A stretch of 64,000 nt of DNA from Sphingomonas anseongensis (GCF_023516495.1 NZ_JAMGBC010000001.1:806001-870000); one strand, 5' to 3'; shown: positions 1-8,631, counted from the stretch's first letter. Translations and numbers: made by a program. Notes: generated by a model not told the origin, from the sequence alone.

Positions 1-51
1 GCCCGCGTAACCCGCCGTGACGGCGACAGCCTGGTGGGCGTCTTCGGATGA
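1..51 (+). CDS. 3' end of a probable tRNA methylthiotransferase (MtaB-like), partial
   Basis: Only the last 16 codons are present, ending with VGVFG and a TGA whose first two bases lie inside the ftsY start codon (ATGA overlap). The tail resembles the end of a C-terminal TRAM-type domain. The MtaB call rests mainly on the known sphingomonad order mtaB-ftsY and not on the short peptide, so it is an inference. The gene begins outside the window. Confidence 0.45.
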   Translation, partial: ARVTRRDGDSLVGVFG

Positions 52-965
52 GCTGGCTCGACCGCCTGCGCGGCGGCTTTTCGAAAACCGCGGAGAAGGT
101 GGCCGACAACCTGACCGGCCTCACCAGCCGTGCAGCCCTCGACACCTCGACGCTCGACGACATCGAGGAGGCGCTCATTGCCTCCGATATCGGGCCGGAG
201 GCGTCGCACCGGATCCGCGAGGCGATCGCCCGCCAGAAGTTCGAGCGGCTGGACGAGCGAGGTCTCCGTTCGATTCTCGCCGAAGAGATAGAAAAGATCC
301 TCGCTCCGGTCGCCAAGCCTCTGGATGTATGGGGTTTTCCGCGTCCGCACGTCATCCTCGTCATCGGGGTGAACGGGTCCGGCAAGACCACCACCATCGG
401 CAAGCTGGGCCATTGGCTGATCGAGCAGGATTACGGTGTGCTGCTCTGCGCCGGCGACACGTTCCGCGCCGCAGCCATCGAGCAGCTGCAGATTTGGGGC
501 GAGCGGATCGGCGCGCCGGTCATTTCGGGCAAGGAAGGCGCTGATCCGGCGGGCCTGGTGTTCGATGGCGTCAAGCAGGCAACCGCTCAGGGCATCGACG
601 TCCTCGTCGTCGACACTGCCGGCCGAATGCAGAACAAGACCCACCTGATGGAGGAGCTTGCCAAGATCCGCCGGGTCCTCGGCCGACTCAACCCCGAAGC
701 CCCGCACGATGTCGTGCTCGTGCTCGACGCGACAACGGGCCAAAACGCTCTGTCCCAGGTCGAAGTATTCCGCGAGACCGCGAACGTGACCGGCCTCATC
801 ATGACCAAGCTCGATGGAACCGCGCGCGGAGGCGTTCTGGTCGCCGCGGCCGAGCGCTTCGGCCTTCCCATCCACGCGATCGGTGTCGGCGAGCGGGCCG
901 ACGACCTTCGTCCGTTCGATGCGCGCGCGGTCGCCCGCGCAATTGCAGGACTTCCCCCGGAATGA
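48..965 (+). CDS. ftsY: Signal recognition particle receptor FtsY
   Basis: SRP receptor GTPase that docks ribosome-nascent-chain-SRP complexes at the inner membrane for co-translational insertion. At 305 aa it is short, with almost no acidic A domain. A helical N domain (about residues 1-85) is followed by the G domain: P-loop [14 protein letters not shown] near residue 107, DTAGRM (G3), [10 protein letters not shown] (G4 region) and a closing [12 protein letters not shown]. The start overlaps the upstream stop by 4 bases, and the stop overlaps yciB by 4 bases, so the three genes are probably co-transcribed. The identification is secure. Confidence 0.97.
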   Translation: MSWLDRLRGGFSKTAEKVADNLTGLTSRAALDTSTLDDIEEALIASDIGPEASHRIREAIARQKFERLDERGLRSILAEEIEKILAPVAKPLDVWGFPRPHVILVIGVNGSGKTTTIGKLGHWLIEQDYGVLLCAGDTFRAAAIEQLQIWGERIGAPVISGKEGADPAGLVFDGVKQATAQGIDVLVVDTAGRMQNKTHLMEELAKIRRVLGRLNPEAPHDVVLVLDATTGQNALSQVEVFRETANVTGLIMTKLDGTARGGVLVAAAERFGLPIHAIGVGERADDLRPFDARAVARAIAGLPPE

Positions 966-1576
966 GCAGCAAGCCGGAACCCACGGGCGGAGCCAAGCTG
1001 CTGATCGACCTCGGTCCGCTGCTGGTCTTCTTCATCGCCAATTTCTTCGCCCCGGTGCCGGACGTGCTGAAGATCTTCGTCGCGACCGGCGCCTTCATGG
1101 TTGCGATGATCGCCGCGATGATCTTTTCCGCGCTCCGCTACGGCCGGATTTCGCCATTGCTCTGGTTTTCGGGCGTGATGGTGGTGATCCTCGGCGGCCT
1201 GACCATCTGGCTTCACGACCGCTCCTTCATCCAAATGAAGCCGACCATCTATTACGCGCTGGTCGCGGGCATTCTCGCCTTCGGTTACGCCACAGGCCGC
1301 CCGCTCCTCCAGCAGGTGCTGGGAAGCACCTATCCAGGGCTCGATGCCGAGGGCTGGAAGAAGCTCACCCGCAACTGGGCCGTCTTCTTCGTCTGCATGG
1401 CGGTCCTCAACGAAGCGGTTTGGCGTAATACGTCCTGGGATTTCTGGATCGGCTTCAAGCTCTGGGGAGCGCTGCCCCTCACCTTCCTGTTCGCGGCCGC
1501 CAACATTCCGATGCTTCTCAAGCACGGGCTGATGAAGGAGGACGCCAAACCGGTCGAACCGGGCCCGATCGAATGA
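962..1576 (+). CDS. yciB: Inner-membrane septation protein A / YciB (IspZ family)
   Basis: A 204-aa integral membrane protein with about five to six hydrophobic segments. The family opening is seen at [17 protein letters not shown], and the family-typical [19 protein letters not shown] region lies in the C-terminal half. Family members are linked to cell-envelope integrity and division in enterobacteria, but the molecular activity is unknown. It overlaps ftsY and the ABC ATPase gene by 4 bases each, so it sits inside a four-gene run. Confidence 0.92.
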   Translation: MSSKPEPTGGAKLLIDLGPLLVFFIANFFAPVPDVLKIFVATGAFMVAMIAAMIFSALRYGRISPLLWFSGVMVVILGGLTIWLHDRSFIQMKPTIYYALVAGILAFGYATGRPLLQQVLGSTYPGLDAEGWKKLTRNWAVFFVCMAVLNEAVWRNTSWDFWIGFKLWGALPLTFLFAAANIPMLLKHGLMKEDAKPVEPGPIE

Positions 1577-2514
1577 GCAGCGATCCGATCCTCTCCATCC
1601 GCGGGCTCCGCAAGAGCTACGCGAGCGGAACCGAAGCGCTGAAAAGCGTCGACCTCGACATCCGGCGCGGCGAGATCTTCGCCCTCCTGGGCCCCAACGG
1701 CGCAGGCAAGACCACGCTCATCAACATCGTCTGCGGAATTGTGACCCCGACAGCCGGCGAAGTCCTCATCGATGGCAGGAACTGGCAGCGCCACTATCGG
1801 GAAGCGCGCAAGCGGATCGGCCTGGTGCCGCAAGAGCTGACCATGGACGTCTTCGAGCCATTGATCAGCACCGTCAGCTTCAGCCGTGAGCTGTTCGGCA
1901 GGGCGCCCGACAAGGCGAAGGTAGAGAGGATCCTCCGCGACCTGTCGCTGTGGGACAAGCGCAAGGAAATCCTCAAGGAGCTGTCGGGGGGCATGAAGCG
2001 GCGCGTGATGATCGCCAAGGCGCTCGCTCATGAGCCGGACATCCTGTTCCTCGACGAACCGACCGCGGGCGTCGATGTCGAGCTTCGCAGAGACATGTGG
2101 GCGCTGGTCAGGCGCCTTCGCGACAACGGCACGACCATCATCCTCACCACCCATTATATCGAGGAAGCCGAAGAGATGGCGGACCGGGTGGGCGTGATCA
2201 CCAACGGCGAGCTGATCCTGGTCGAGGCGAAGGACGAGCTGATGAAGAAGCTCGGCCGCAAGATCCTTCACTTGCAGCTGACTGAACCGCTGCAATCGGT
2301 CCCGCCCGAGCTTGCCGAGTGGAACCCGCAGCTCAGCGAAAATGGCAACATCCTCACCTATGAATTTGATGCGAAAGCGGATCGGACCGGAATTCCGTCG
2401 TTGCTGACAGCAATGAGAGATGCCGGACTTGGCTTCAAGGACCTCGATACCAAGCAGTCGAGCCTTGAGGATATTTTCGTCAGCCTCGTTCACGAAAAGC
2501 GGAGCGCCGCATGA
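1573..2514 (+). CDS. ABC exporter ATP-binding protein (YadG/DrrA type)
   Basis: Nucleotide-binding subunit of an ABC-2 type exporter, 313 aa. Walker [10 protein letters not shown] lies near residue 40, the signature LSGGMKRR near 138, Walker [13 protein letters not shown] follows, and the switch His is in [14 protein letters not shown]-terminal extension after about residue 220 is usual for the DrrA/YadG group. The partner permease begins at 2511 with a 4-base overlap. The substrate cannot be read from sequence. Confidence 0.93.
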   Translation: MSSDPILSIRGLRKSYASGTEALKSVDLDIRRGEIFALLGPNGAGKTTLINIVCGIVTPTAGEVLIDGRNWQRHYREARKRIGLVPQELTMDVFEPLISTVSFSRELFGRAPDKAKVERILRDLSLWDKRKEILKELSGGMKRRVMIAKALAHEPDILFLDEPTAGVDVELRRDMWALVRRLRDNGTTIILTTHYIEEAEEMADRVGVITNGELILVEAKDELMKKLGRKILHLQLTEPLQSVPPELAEWNPQLSENGNILTYEFDAKADRTGIPSLLTAMRDAGLGFKDLDTKQSSLEDIFVSLVHEKRSAA

Positions 2515-3272
2515 ACTGGCGCGGCGTCCTCGCGATCTACAAGTTCGAGATGCACCGTTTCCGGCGGACTTTGTGGACCGGTCTTGCGGTGCCAGTCATC
2601 ACCACCTCGCTCTATTTCATCGTGTTCGGGGCGGCGATCGGCAGCCGGATGACCGAGATCGGCGGAGTTCCCTACGGAAGCTTCATCGTCCCAGGCCTCA
2701 TGATGCTGTCGCTGTTTACCGAGAGCATCTTCAACGCGAGCTTCGGAATCCACATGCCGCGATTCACCGGCACGATCTACGAGATCCTGTCGGCGCCGCT
2801 TTCCGCATTCGAGACGGTGCTCGGCTATGTCGGTGCGGCGGCGAGCAAGGCCATGTCGGTCGCGCTGGTCATCTTCGTGACGGCGCACCTGTTCGTGCCG
2901 GTCACGGTCGCTCATCCGCTGCTGGCGTTCCTCTATCTCCTGCTTGTCGCGCTGACCTTTTGCCTGTTCGGATTCATGGTCGGCATCTGGGCGAAGGGGT
3001 TCGAGCAGCTGCAGGTCATCCCGCTACTCGTCGTCACCCCCCTCACCTTCCTGGGCGGCGCTTTCTATTCGATCGACATGCTCGCCGAGCCGTGGCGCTC
3101 GATCACCCTCTTCAACCCGGTTGTCTATCTGATCAACGGGTTCCGCTGGACCTTCTTCGGGACGGCCGACGTCAGCTTCGGACTCGCGCTGGGCGCGACC
3201 GTCGCTTTCTTCCTGATCTGCCTCACCGGCGTGTGGTGGATCTTCCGGACCGGCTATCGCCTGAAGAGCTGA
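2511..3272 (+). CDS. ABC-2 type exporter permease (YadH type)
   Basis: A 253-aa permease with about six hydrophobic helices, partner of the preceding ATPase. The ABC-2 motif region is visible at [17 protein letters not shown], followed by a helix with [12 protein letters not shown]. The stop abuts the convergent sodB stop (TGATCA, no intergenic base). Substrate unknown; the YadGH group includes exporters of lipid-like or drug substrates. Confidence 0.92.
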   Translation: MNWRGVLAIYKFEMHRFRRTLWTGLAVPVITTSLYFIVFGAAIGSRMTEIGGVPYGSFIVPGLMMLSLFTESIFNASFGIHMPRFTGTIYEILSAPLSAFETVLGYVGAAASKAMSVALVIFVTAHLFVPVTVAHPLLAFLYLLLVALTFCLFGFMVGIWAKGFEQLQVIPLLVVTPLTFLGGAFYSIDMLAEPWRSITLFNPVVYLINGFRWTFFGTADVSFGLALGATVAFFLICLTGVWWIFRTGYRLKS

Positions 3273-3896
3273 TCAGCCCTGCTGGTTGGCGCGCTCTGCT
3301 CCATTCCCGTCGAGGTTCTGGGCCACGAAATCCCAGTTGATGATGTTCTGCAGGACGCTCTTGAGGAACCTCGGCCGCTCGTTGCGGTAATCGATGTAAT
3401 AAGCGTGCTCCCACACATCGACCGTCAACAACGGGGTCATCCCATGGACGACCGGTGTGTCGGCGTCGTGGAGCGAAGTGACCTCCAGCTTGCCATTGTT
3501 CAGCACCAGCCAGCCCCAACCGCTCGCGAAATGGTTGGCGCTTTCGGTCTGGAGCGCCTCGAGCAGCGCGTCATGGCCGCCGAAATCGCTGTCGATCATT
3601 TCCTTCAGCTTGCCCGACGGTGACGTCGAGCCTTCGGGGGCCAGGCACTGCCAGAAGAAGCTGTGGTTCCAGATCTGGGCACTGTTGTTGAACAGGCCCT
3701 TGTCGCCCTTGTCCTTGCCGGCGCGGATCACCTCGATCAGCGAGGCGCCCTCGAGCCCCTTCTCCCCCAGCATCCCGTTGGTCTTGTCGACATAGGCCTT
3801 GTGGTGCTTGCCGTAGTGATAGTCGAACGTCTCGCTCGACATGTGGGGCTGCAGCGCGTCACGCGCATACGGCAGTTCGGGAAGCTCAAAGGCCAT
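3273..3896 (-). CDS. sodB: Superoxide dismutase, Fe type
   Basis: Converts superoxide to oxygen and hydrogen peroxide; 207 aa, no signal peptide, so cytoplasmic. Metal ligands are recognisable: the His in YHYGKHHKAY, the His in IWNHSFFW, and Asp/His in DVWEHAYYIDY. The Gln in SAQIWNH is the position typical of Fe enzymes. AAGGAG precedes the ATG at 3896 (bases 3905-3910). It runs convergently against the ABC permease and lies directly downstream of pspF on the same strand. Confidence 0.96.
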   Translation of the reverse strand: MAFELPELPYARDALQPHMSSETFDYHYGKHHKAYVDKTNGMLGEKGLEGASLIEVIRAGKDKGDKGLFNNSAQIWNHSFFWQCLAPEGSTSPSGKLKEMIDSDFGGHDALLEALQTESANHFASGWGWLVLNNGKLEVTSLHDADTPVVHGMTPLLTVDVWEHAYYIDYRNERPRFLKSVLQNIINWDFVAQNLDGNGAERANQQG

Positions 3897-3976
3897 CGCT
3901 CTCGCTCCTTCATATCTGGCGGCTATGGATTGCTAACGCGACTACGCCTGCAGCGTTGCAAGTCAACGACCGCGCT

Positions 3977-5026
3977 CTAACGCGAGCCGGCGTCCAGCAG
4001 CTTGTGGCGCTTCAGCGCGTGGCGCAGCTGGTCGTAGCTGAGCCCGATCGCGGCAGCGGTGGCGCGCTGGTTGTAGCGGTTCGCCCGCAGCGCCTCCTCG
4101 AGAAGCGCGCGCTCGTACGAATCGACGGAAGAGCGGAAATCTTCGGTCTCCAGCGACGGCTGAGGCGGCGCCGCTTCCTCAACATGCGCTTCCGCAGCCG
4201 AATCGACCGGTGCGGGAGTCGCCGCAGCTACAGCGGTCGCCGGCTTGGGAATCCACGGCGAATCGAACGGGTCAAACTGGATCGAATCCACGGGGCGTTC
4301 GGGGTCTTCCCAGCGATAAACCGCACGTTCGGCAACATTGCGCAATTCGCGCACATTGCCGGGCCAGGGATAGCGCTCCATCTCGGCCATCGCCTGCTCG
4401 CTGAAGCCCGGCCAGTTGGTCCAGTCGAGCTCCACGGCCATGCGGCGGCCGAAATGCTCGGCGAGAAGCGGGATGTCGCCGCCGCGGTTGCGCAGCGGCG
4501 GAAGGGTGATCACCTCGAAGCAGAGACGGTCGAGAAGGTCGGCGCGGAACCTCCCCTGCTCCACCAGGGTCGGCAGATGCTCGTTGGTCGCGGCAACGAT
4601 TCGGACGTCGACCGAAATGGGCTTGGAGGCGCCGATCCGGGTGACCTCGCCATATTCGGTGGCGCGGAGCAGACGGTCCTGCGCAGGCGCCGACAGGGTC
4701 GCAAGCTCGTCGAGGAACAGGGTCCCGCCGTCGGCTTCCTCAAAACGCCCGTGACGCGTCTTCGCCGCTCCGGTAAAGCTACCCGCTTCGTGCCCGAACA
4801 GCTCCGCCTCGATGAGATTCTCCGGAAGCGCCGCGCAGTTCATGACGACCAGCGGCCCGGACCAGCGCGGGCTCAGGTGGTGGAGGCGCTCGGCGACGAG
4901 CTCCTTGCCGGTCCCGCGCTCGCCAATGACCAGCACCGGCCGGTTGAGCGCGGCGGCACGGCTGGCGCGCTCGATCGCGTCGAGAACGGCGTTGCTTTGG
5001 CCGACGAAAGTTTCAGTACGTTCCAT
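3977..5026 (-). CDS. pspF: PspF, sigma-54 activator of the psp operon
   Basis: AAA+ enhancer-binding protein that activates sigma-54 RNA polymerase at the divergent psp promoter. From the ATG at 5026 it is 349 aa with no N-terminal receiver, as in other PspF proteins, which are controlled by binding PspA. Seen: Walker A GERGTGKE, a sigma-54 contact loop reading GSFTGA (canonical GAFTGA), Walker B GGTLFLDEL, arginine-finger region RFRADLLDRL, YPWPGNVREL, and a Fis-type helix-turn-helix at the end (ATAAAIGLSYDQLRHALKR). An Ala/Pro-rich linker joins the AAA+ and DNA-binding domains. The frame is open for 40 more codons upstream, but that stretch runs through the operator and has no family resemblance. 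Confidence 0.93.
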   Translation of the reverse strand: MERTETFVGQSNAVLDAIERASRAAALNRPVLVIGERGTGKELVAERLHHLSPRWSGPLVVMNCAALPENLIEAELFGHEAGSFTGAAKTRHGRFEEADGGTLFLDELATLSAPAQDRLLRATEYGEVTRIGASKPISVDVRIVAATNEHLPTLVEQGRFRADLLDRLCFEVITLPPLRNRGGDIPLLAEHFGRRMAVELDWTNWPGFSEQAMAEMERYPWPGNVRELRNVAERAVYRWEDPERPVDSIQFDPFDSPWIPKPATAVAAATPAPVDSAAEAHVEEAAPPQPSLETEDFRSSVDSYERALLEEALRANRYNQRATAAAIGLSYDQLRHALKRHKLLDAGSR

Positions 5027-5052
5027 GTCTCTCAAATCTGGCCGACTGTTGG

Positions 5053-5074
5053 TGCCAAATACCACGAATTGGCA
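5053..5074. promoter_or_regulatory. Candidate PspF upstream activating site (inverted repeat)
   Basis: Arms TGCCAA (5053-5058) and TTGGCA (5069-5074) form a perfect 6-bp inverted repeat. It lies about 67-88 bp upstream of the -24/-12 element and 27 bp upstream of the pspF start. This is the normal distance for an enhancer-binding-protein site and would also allow pspF self-control. The assignment to PspF is inferred from position. Confidence 0.5.
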
Positions 5075-5140
5075 AGATATTTCGCTCCGTTGAACGGCGG
5101 ATTTGAGCGATTTTTTGAGAAGTCCGGCATTTTCGGAAAG

Positions 5141-5156
5141 TGGCACGTCTCCTGCA
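5141..5156 (+). promoter_or_regulatory. Sigma-54 (-24/-12) promoter of the psp operon
   Basis: TGGCACGTCTCCTGCA matches the sigma-54 consensus TGGCACG-N4-TTGCW at all but one core base, with the required spacing between the GG and GC doublets. It lies 46 bp upstream of the pspA start, directly downstream of the divergent gene for a sigma-54 activator. Motif, position and neighbour agree. Confidence 0.88.
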
Positions 5157-5202
5157 TGGTGAAAGGCAGATAGGGCCCCTATATGGAATGCGGAGTGACT
5201 AG

Positions 5203-5874
5203 ATGAGTATCTTCTCCCGGACGCGGGACATCTTCGCCGCGAACATGACCGAGCTTCTCGACCGCGCGGAGGATCCGGCGCGGATGATCCGGATGATCAT
5301 CCTCGAGATGGAAGAGACCTTGGTCGAGGTTCGCGCAAGCGCCGCCAAGACGATTGCCGACGGCAAGGACATGCGGCGCACCCTCTCCCGCCTCGACGAG
5401 CTCCAGAGCAGCTGGACCGAGAAGGCCGAGCTGGCGCTCAGCAAGGGCCGCGAGGACCTAGCCAAGGCGGCGCTGCTTGAGCGGCAGAAGGCTGCCGACA
5501 TGGCGGAGGGGCTCAAGGAGGAGATCGCCGTCCTCGACGAGACCCTGAAAGCCTATGAGGCGGATATCGCCAAGCTTCAGGGCAAGCTCCGCGAAGCGCG
5601 GGTCCGGCAGAATGCGATCGCTCACCGAATCGAGAGCGCTGTCACGCGCGCCAAGGCCCGCGAGCTGGTCAACGGCAACCGCACCGAGGATGCGTTCAGC
5701 CGCTTCGAGGTCCTGGAGCGCCGCGCGGACTTCGCCGAAGGCCGTGCCGAGGCGCTCGGGATGACCGGTCCCAAGAGCCTCGAGGAAGAGATCGCCGACC
5801 TGCAGTCTTCCGACAAGGTAGATGCGGAACTGGAAGCCATGAAGGCCGCGCTGGCGGCTAAGGGGACTAAATAA
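5203..5874 (+). CDS. pspA: Phage shock protein A
   Basis: Peripheral membrane ESCRT-III-like protein that binds damaged inner membrane and, when free, inhibits PspF. It is 223 aa, almost wholly helical and charged, with the amphipathic opening FSRTRDIFAANMTELLDRAEDP followed by long coiled coils (RASAAKTIADGKDMRR onward) and an acidic end. It is the first gene after the sigma-54 promoter. The pspB start shares one base with its stop. Confidence 0.96.
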   Translation: MSIFSRTRDIFAANMTELLDRAEDPARMIRMIILEMEETLVEVRASAAKTIADGKDMRRTLSRLDELQSSWTEKAELALSKGREDLAKAALLERQKAADMAEGLKEEIAVLDETLKAYEADIAKLQGKLREARVRQNAIAHRIESAVTRAKARELVNGNRTEDAFSRFEVLERRADFAEGRAEALGMTGPKSLEEEIADLQSSDKVDAELEAMKAALAAKGTK

Positions 5875-6173
5875 TGGAAGAGGCAGTCATTCCGCTGTTC
5901 GCGGTCGCGATCCTGTTTATCGGGCTTCCGTGGCTGATCTTCCACTATGTGACCAAATGGAAATCGGCGGCTACCCTGACCGGCGCCGATGAGAAGCTCC
6001 TGGACGAGCTTCACGACATGGCTCGCCGGCTCGACGATCGGCTGTGCACGATCGAGCGGATCATGAACGCGGAAAACCCCAACTGGCAGCAGGCCTGCCT
6101 GCCTGACGCCGGAACGCCCCTGGTGGACGATGTGCTGACCAGCACGCGTTCGAGGCGCGGAGAGAAGGCATGA
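5874..6173 (+). CDS. pspB: Phage shock protein B
   Basis: A 99-aa membrane protein with one N-terminal helix (IPLFAVAILFIGLPWLIFHY) followed by a cytoplasmic coiled coil reaching RLDDRLCTIERIM. In the enterobacterial system PspB and PspC relieve PspA inhibition of PspF. It carries about 25 residues beyond the usual PspB end (PNWQQACLPDAG onward). It shares one base with pspA and four with pspC. The LxxRLxxIERI stretch recurs in each of the five following products. Confidence 0.9.
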   Translation: MEEAVIPLFAVAILFIGLPWLIFHYVTKWKSAATLTGADEKLLDELHDMARRLDDRLCTIERIMNAENPNWQQACLPDAGTPLVDDVLTSTRSRRGEKA

Positions 6174-6559
6174 GCACGCAGCCTCCCAGCCGGACCAAAT
6201 TTTACCTCGACAAGCGCCATGGCAAGGTCATGGGCGTGTGCGCCGGACTGGCCGATTACACCGGCTTCGACGTCACTCTGGTCCGGATCCTTCTGATCCT
6301 GGGCGTTTTCATGGGCGGCGGCGCTCTGATCCCGGTCTATTTCATCACCGGATGGGTGGCGCAGGACCGGCCCCGCGAGCTGGCGGACAGCGACCCTGAA
6401 GAAACCAAGTTCTGGCAGGGAGTCCGCCAGTCACCTTCCCGCAGCGCCCGCGACATCAAGTCACGGTTCCGCGACATCGATCGCCGGCTCGCCCAGATCG
6501 AGCATTATGTAACCATCGAAAACCGGTCGCTCGCCCGCGAGATCGAGCAGCTTCGCTAG
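6170..6559 (+). CDS. pspC: Phage shock protein C
   Basis: A 129-aa PspC-domain membrane protein. The family opening FYLDKRHGKVMGVCAGLADY is followed by a hydrophobic helix (VRILLILGVFMGGGALIPVY) and GWVAQDRP. The C-terminal half is a charged helix ending LAQIEHYVTIENRSLAREIE, which matches the tails of the four small proteins encoded next. A 35-base gap separates it from the next gene, the largest gap within this operon. Confidence 0.94.
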   Translation: MSTQPPSRTKFYLDKRHGKVMGVCAGLADYTGFDVTLVRILLILGVFMGGGALIPVYFITGWVAQDRPRELADSDPEETKFWQGVRQSPSRSARDIKSRFRDIDRRLAQIEHYVTIENRSLAREIEQLR

Positions 6560-6594
6560 TTTCGACATCGCCAACAGAAGGGTGAATTAGGCAT

Positions 6595-6939
6595 ATGGAT
6601 CCCCAACTCGGCCAGATCTTCAATTTCATCATGGCTATCATGCCATTCCTTGCGATCATCGTCGTTGCCGGGGTGGGAGGAACCGCTTTCAGCACATGGC
6701 TGAAGATCAGGAACGGCTATCCGCTCTCAACGTCCTGGGGAATCCCGCTCCACCCCAAGACGGACCAGGAGGCAGTCGAGAGAATCAAGCTTCTCACAAC
6801 CGAGAATGCGCAGCTTCGCGCCGAGGTCGGATCGCTGAAGGACCGGCTCGAGACCGTAGAGCGGATCATCACGGATGAGCCGCACCGGCTTGCCCGGGAG
6901 ATAGACTCCTTGTCGCTCGACAAAGGCGGCCGCGCATGA
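6595..6939 (+). CDS. PspB-like small membrane protein, copy 1 of 4
   Basis: A 114-aa protein of unknown function. One N-terminal transmembrane segment (IMPFLAIIVVAGVGGTAF) is followed by a coiled coil and the tail LETVERIITDEPHRLAREID. That tail aligns with PspC (IEHYVTIENRSLAREIEQL) and with PspB (IERIM). A short insert (LSTSWGIPLHPK) follows the helix and is absent from the other copies. The next gene overlaps by four bases. It is probably part of the psp operon and would insert with a cytoplasmic coiled coil. Confidence 0.8.
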   Translation: MDPQLGQIFNFIMAIMPFLAIIVVAGVGGTAFSTWLKIRNGYPLSTSWGIPLHPKTDQEAVERIKLLTTENAQLRAEVGSLKDRLETVERIITDEPHRLAREIDSLSLDKGGRA

Positions 6940-7223
6940 TGGGGCCGGGAGAAGTTTTCGTCGCGCTAATCGTCGTCGGCCTGCCCATCATGTTCCTGAT
7001 GTTGCTGGGCCACCGCTTCTTCAAATATCGCGAGAAGCAGCTCGACGTCGAAGCGCGGCTGGCAGCCGAGAAAGCGGCGCAATATGCGTCGCGTTCGATG
7101 GAGCTCGAGCAGCGCGTCCGGGTACTGGAGCAGATCGTTACCGACACGGGGGCGCAGACCGCCGGCCAAATCGAGGCGCTCCGCGACTTCCAGCGGCTCC
7201 CGGACGGAGAAAAGACGAAGTGA
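6936..7223 (+). CDS. PspB-like small membrane protein, copy 2 of 4
   Basis: A 95-aa protein with an N-terminal helix (VALIVVGLPIMFLMLLGHRF), a charged Ala/Glu coiled coil, and the shared tail motif VRVLEQIVTDTGAQTAGQIE followed by ALRD. It is closest to copy 3 in its tail (IVTDxGAxTAxQIEALR). It is overlapped by four bases at both ends. Function unknown; the association with pspABC suggests membrane-stress sensing or scaffolding. Confidence 0.8.
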   Translation: MMGPGEVFVALIVVGLPIMFLMLLGHRFFKYREKQLDVEARLAAEKAAQYASRSMELEQRVRVLEQIVTDTGAQTAGQIEALRDFQRLPDGEKTK

Positions 7224-7495
7224 ACGCCTTCGAATTCGTCCTTGCGCTCGCGATCATCGTGTTCGCTTTCACCGTCATCAGGCACAAGATGGGCATTCCC
7301 GCGCGGTCGATGAAAGAGATGCGCGAAGGGACGAGCGACGACGCGGAGACCCAGCGGTTGCGGAGCCAGGTCAAGCAGCTTCAGGAGCGGATCAACATCC
7401 TCGAACGGATCGTCACGGACCGCGGTGCGGACACTGCCGCCCAGATCGAGGCGCTCCGCGAACGCGACCGGATGGCCGAAGGAGACGAAGGGTGA
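7220..7495 (+). CDS. PspB-like small membrane protein, copy 3 of 4
   Basis: A 91-aa protein starting at GTG, which overlaps the previous stop as GTGA. An N-terminal helix (FVLALAIIVFAFTVIRHKM) is followed by a coiled coil and the tail INILERIVTDRGADTAAQIE, then ALRERDR. The tail is nearly identical in pattern to copy 2, suggesting that these two are the most recent duplicates. Function unknown. Confidence 0.8.
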   Translation: MNAFEFVLALAIIVFAFTVIRHKMGIPARSMKEMREGTSDDAETQRLRSQVKQLQERINILERIVTDRGADTAAQIEALRERDRMAEGDEG

Positions 7496-7746
7496 TGGAA
7501 GGCGGGCAGTTGATGGTAGTCCTGATCGTTGCGATCGTCATGGTCGCGTCGATCATCAGGGCGAAATACGGCTACTCCCGCCGTGGCCGTTCGAACGAGG
7601 GCATTTCACCTGAAGAGCGCGCCGAAAACCTGCGCCTGCGCGACGAGGTGAAGGAGCTCAAGGAGCGCCTGAAGGTGCTGGAACGCATCACCGTCGAGAA
7701 GGAAAACAGCCTCTCACGGGAAATCGACGGTCTTCGCGACCGCTGA
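7495..7746 (+). CDS. PspB-like small membrane protein, copy 4 of 4
   Basis: An 83-aa protein, start ATG sharing one base with the previous stop (TGATG). The N-terminal helix is LMVVLIVAIVMVASIIRAKY. The coiled coil ends in LKVLERITVEKENSLSREID and GLRDR, with the EN-SL-REI pattern closest to the PspC tail (ENRSLAREI). It is the last gene of the run; sufE follows after about 40 bases. Confidence 0.78.
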   Translation: MEGGQLMVVLIVAIVMVASIIRAKYGYSRRGRSNEGISPEERAENLRLRDEVKELKERLKVLERITVEKENSLSREIDGLRDR

Positions 7747-7786
7747 GGCGCTGGCAGAGACTCGAAGCGCTGCCTATGTGGAGCGC

Positions 7787-8200
7787 ATGCCTCTTCCGCC
7801 CATCAGCGAGATCCTCGACGACTATCAGTTCCTCGACGGCGAGGACCGCTACCGGCTGCTGATCGAGCTTGGCCGCAAGCTCGAGCCGATGCCCGAGGCG
7901 CTCAAGACCGACGCGACCAAGGTCAGGGGCTGCTCGGCGTCGGTGTGGGTCTATCCGACACGAACAGACGATGGGCGGCTTCACTTTCTCGCCGACAGCA
8001 ACGCGGCGATCACCAAGGGCATCGTCGCGCTCGTTCTTTCGGCTGTCCAGGACAAGCCGGCGGCGGAGGTCGCGCGAACCGACGTCGCCGCCCAGCTGGC
8101 GCCGTTCGAGCTGTCGCGGCACCTGAGCGCGAACCGCACTCAGGGCGTGCCAAATATGATCCAGCTGATCCGGGAAACAGCGCAGCGGCTCGCAGCATGA
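7787..8200 (+). CDS. sufE: SufE-family sulfur acceptor protein
   Basis: Accepts sulfur from the cysteine desulfurase SufS for Fe-S cluster assembly. From the ATG at 7787 it is 137 aa; an in-frame GTG at 7778 would add three residues. The acceptor Cys is in KVRGCSASVWVY and the family end is SANRTQGVPNMI. It overlaps the thioesterase gene by four bases (ATGA). The rest of the suf operon is not in this window. Confidence 0.92.
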   Translation: MPLPPISEILDDYQFLDGEDRYRLLIELGRKLEPMPEALKTDATKVRGCSASVWVYPTRTDDGRLHFLADSNAAITKGIVALVLSAVQDKPAAEVARTDVAAQLAPFELSRHLSANRTQGVPNMIQLIRETAQRLAA

Positions 8201-8631
8201 ACGAGCAGCCGGCACCGGGCTTCGATCCCAAGGCGTTCTTCGAGCTTGCAAGGCGGATCGGCCACGGCCGCGCGCTAGGGCTGGAGTTCAAGGGCGCGGG
8301 CGACAACTGGGCAGAACTGGCGCTTCCCTGGCGGGAAGAGCTCGTCGGGGTCCCGGAGACCGGCGTGCTGGCGTCTGGAGCGATCGTCAGCCTTGTCGAC
8401 ACCGCGAGCGGCACCTCGGTCTGGGTCACGCTCGACCGCTTCACGCCAATTGTGACGGTCGACCTGAGGCTCGATTACCTGCGGCCCGCGCTCAAGGGCG
8501 AGACGATCGTCGCCCGCTGCGAGTGCGTGAAGGTGACACGGCGGATCGCGTTCGTCCGCGGAGTCGCCCACGGCGGCGATGAATCACGGCCGATCGCGCT
8601 CAGCGCGGCGACCTTCATGATCAATCGGTAG
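8197..8631 (+). CDS. PaaI-family thioesterase (hotdog fold)
   Basis: A 144-aa single hotdog domain. The helix with the catalytic region is TGVLASGAIVSLVDTASG, and the strand region TVDLRLDYLRPALKGE is typical of PaaI/YdiI acyl-CoA thioesterases. The ATG overlaps the sufE stop. Its last 11 bases overlap the convergent J-domain gene. The acyl substrate is not predictable. Confidence 0.85.
   Translation: MNEQPAPGFDPKAFFELARRIGHGRALGLEFKGAGDNWAELALPWREELVGVPETGVLASGAIVSLVDTASGTSVWVTLDRFTPIVTVDLRLDYLRPALKGETIVARCECVKVTRRIAFVRGVAHGGDESRPIALSAATFMINR

Noticed and set aside
5027-5146. N-terminal extension of pspF by 40 codons
   Set aside because: It would cover the proposed activator site and part of the sigma-54 promoter; family similarity begins at the ATG at 5026.
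3956-5173. 405-codon plus-strand frame antisense to pspF
   Set aside because: The opposite strand encodes a complete PspF with all AAA+ motifs. The plus-strand product is Arg-rich with no domain, as expected for GC-rich shadow frames.
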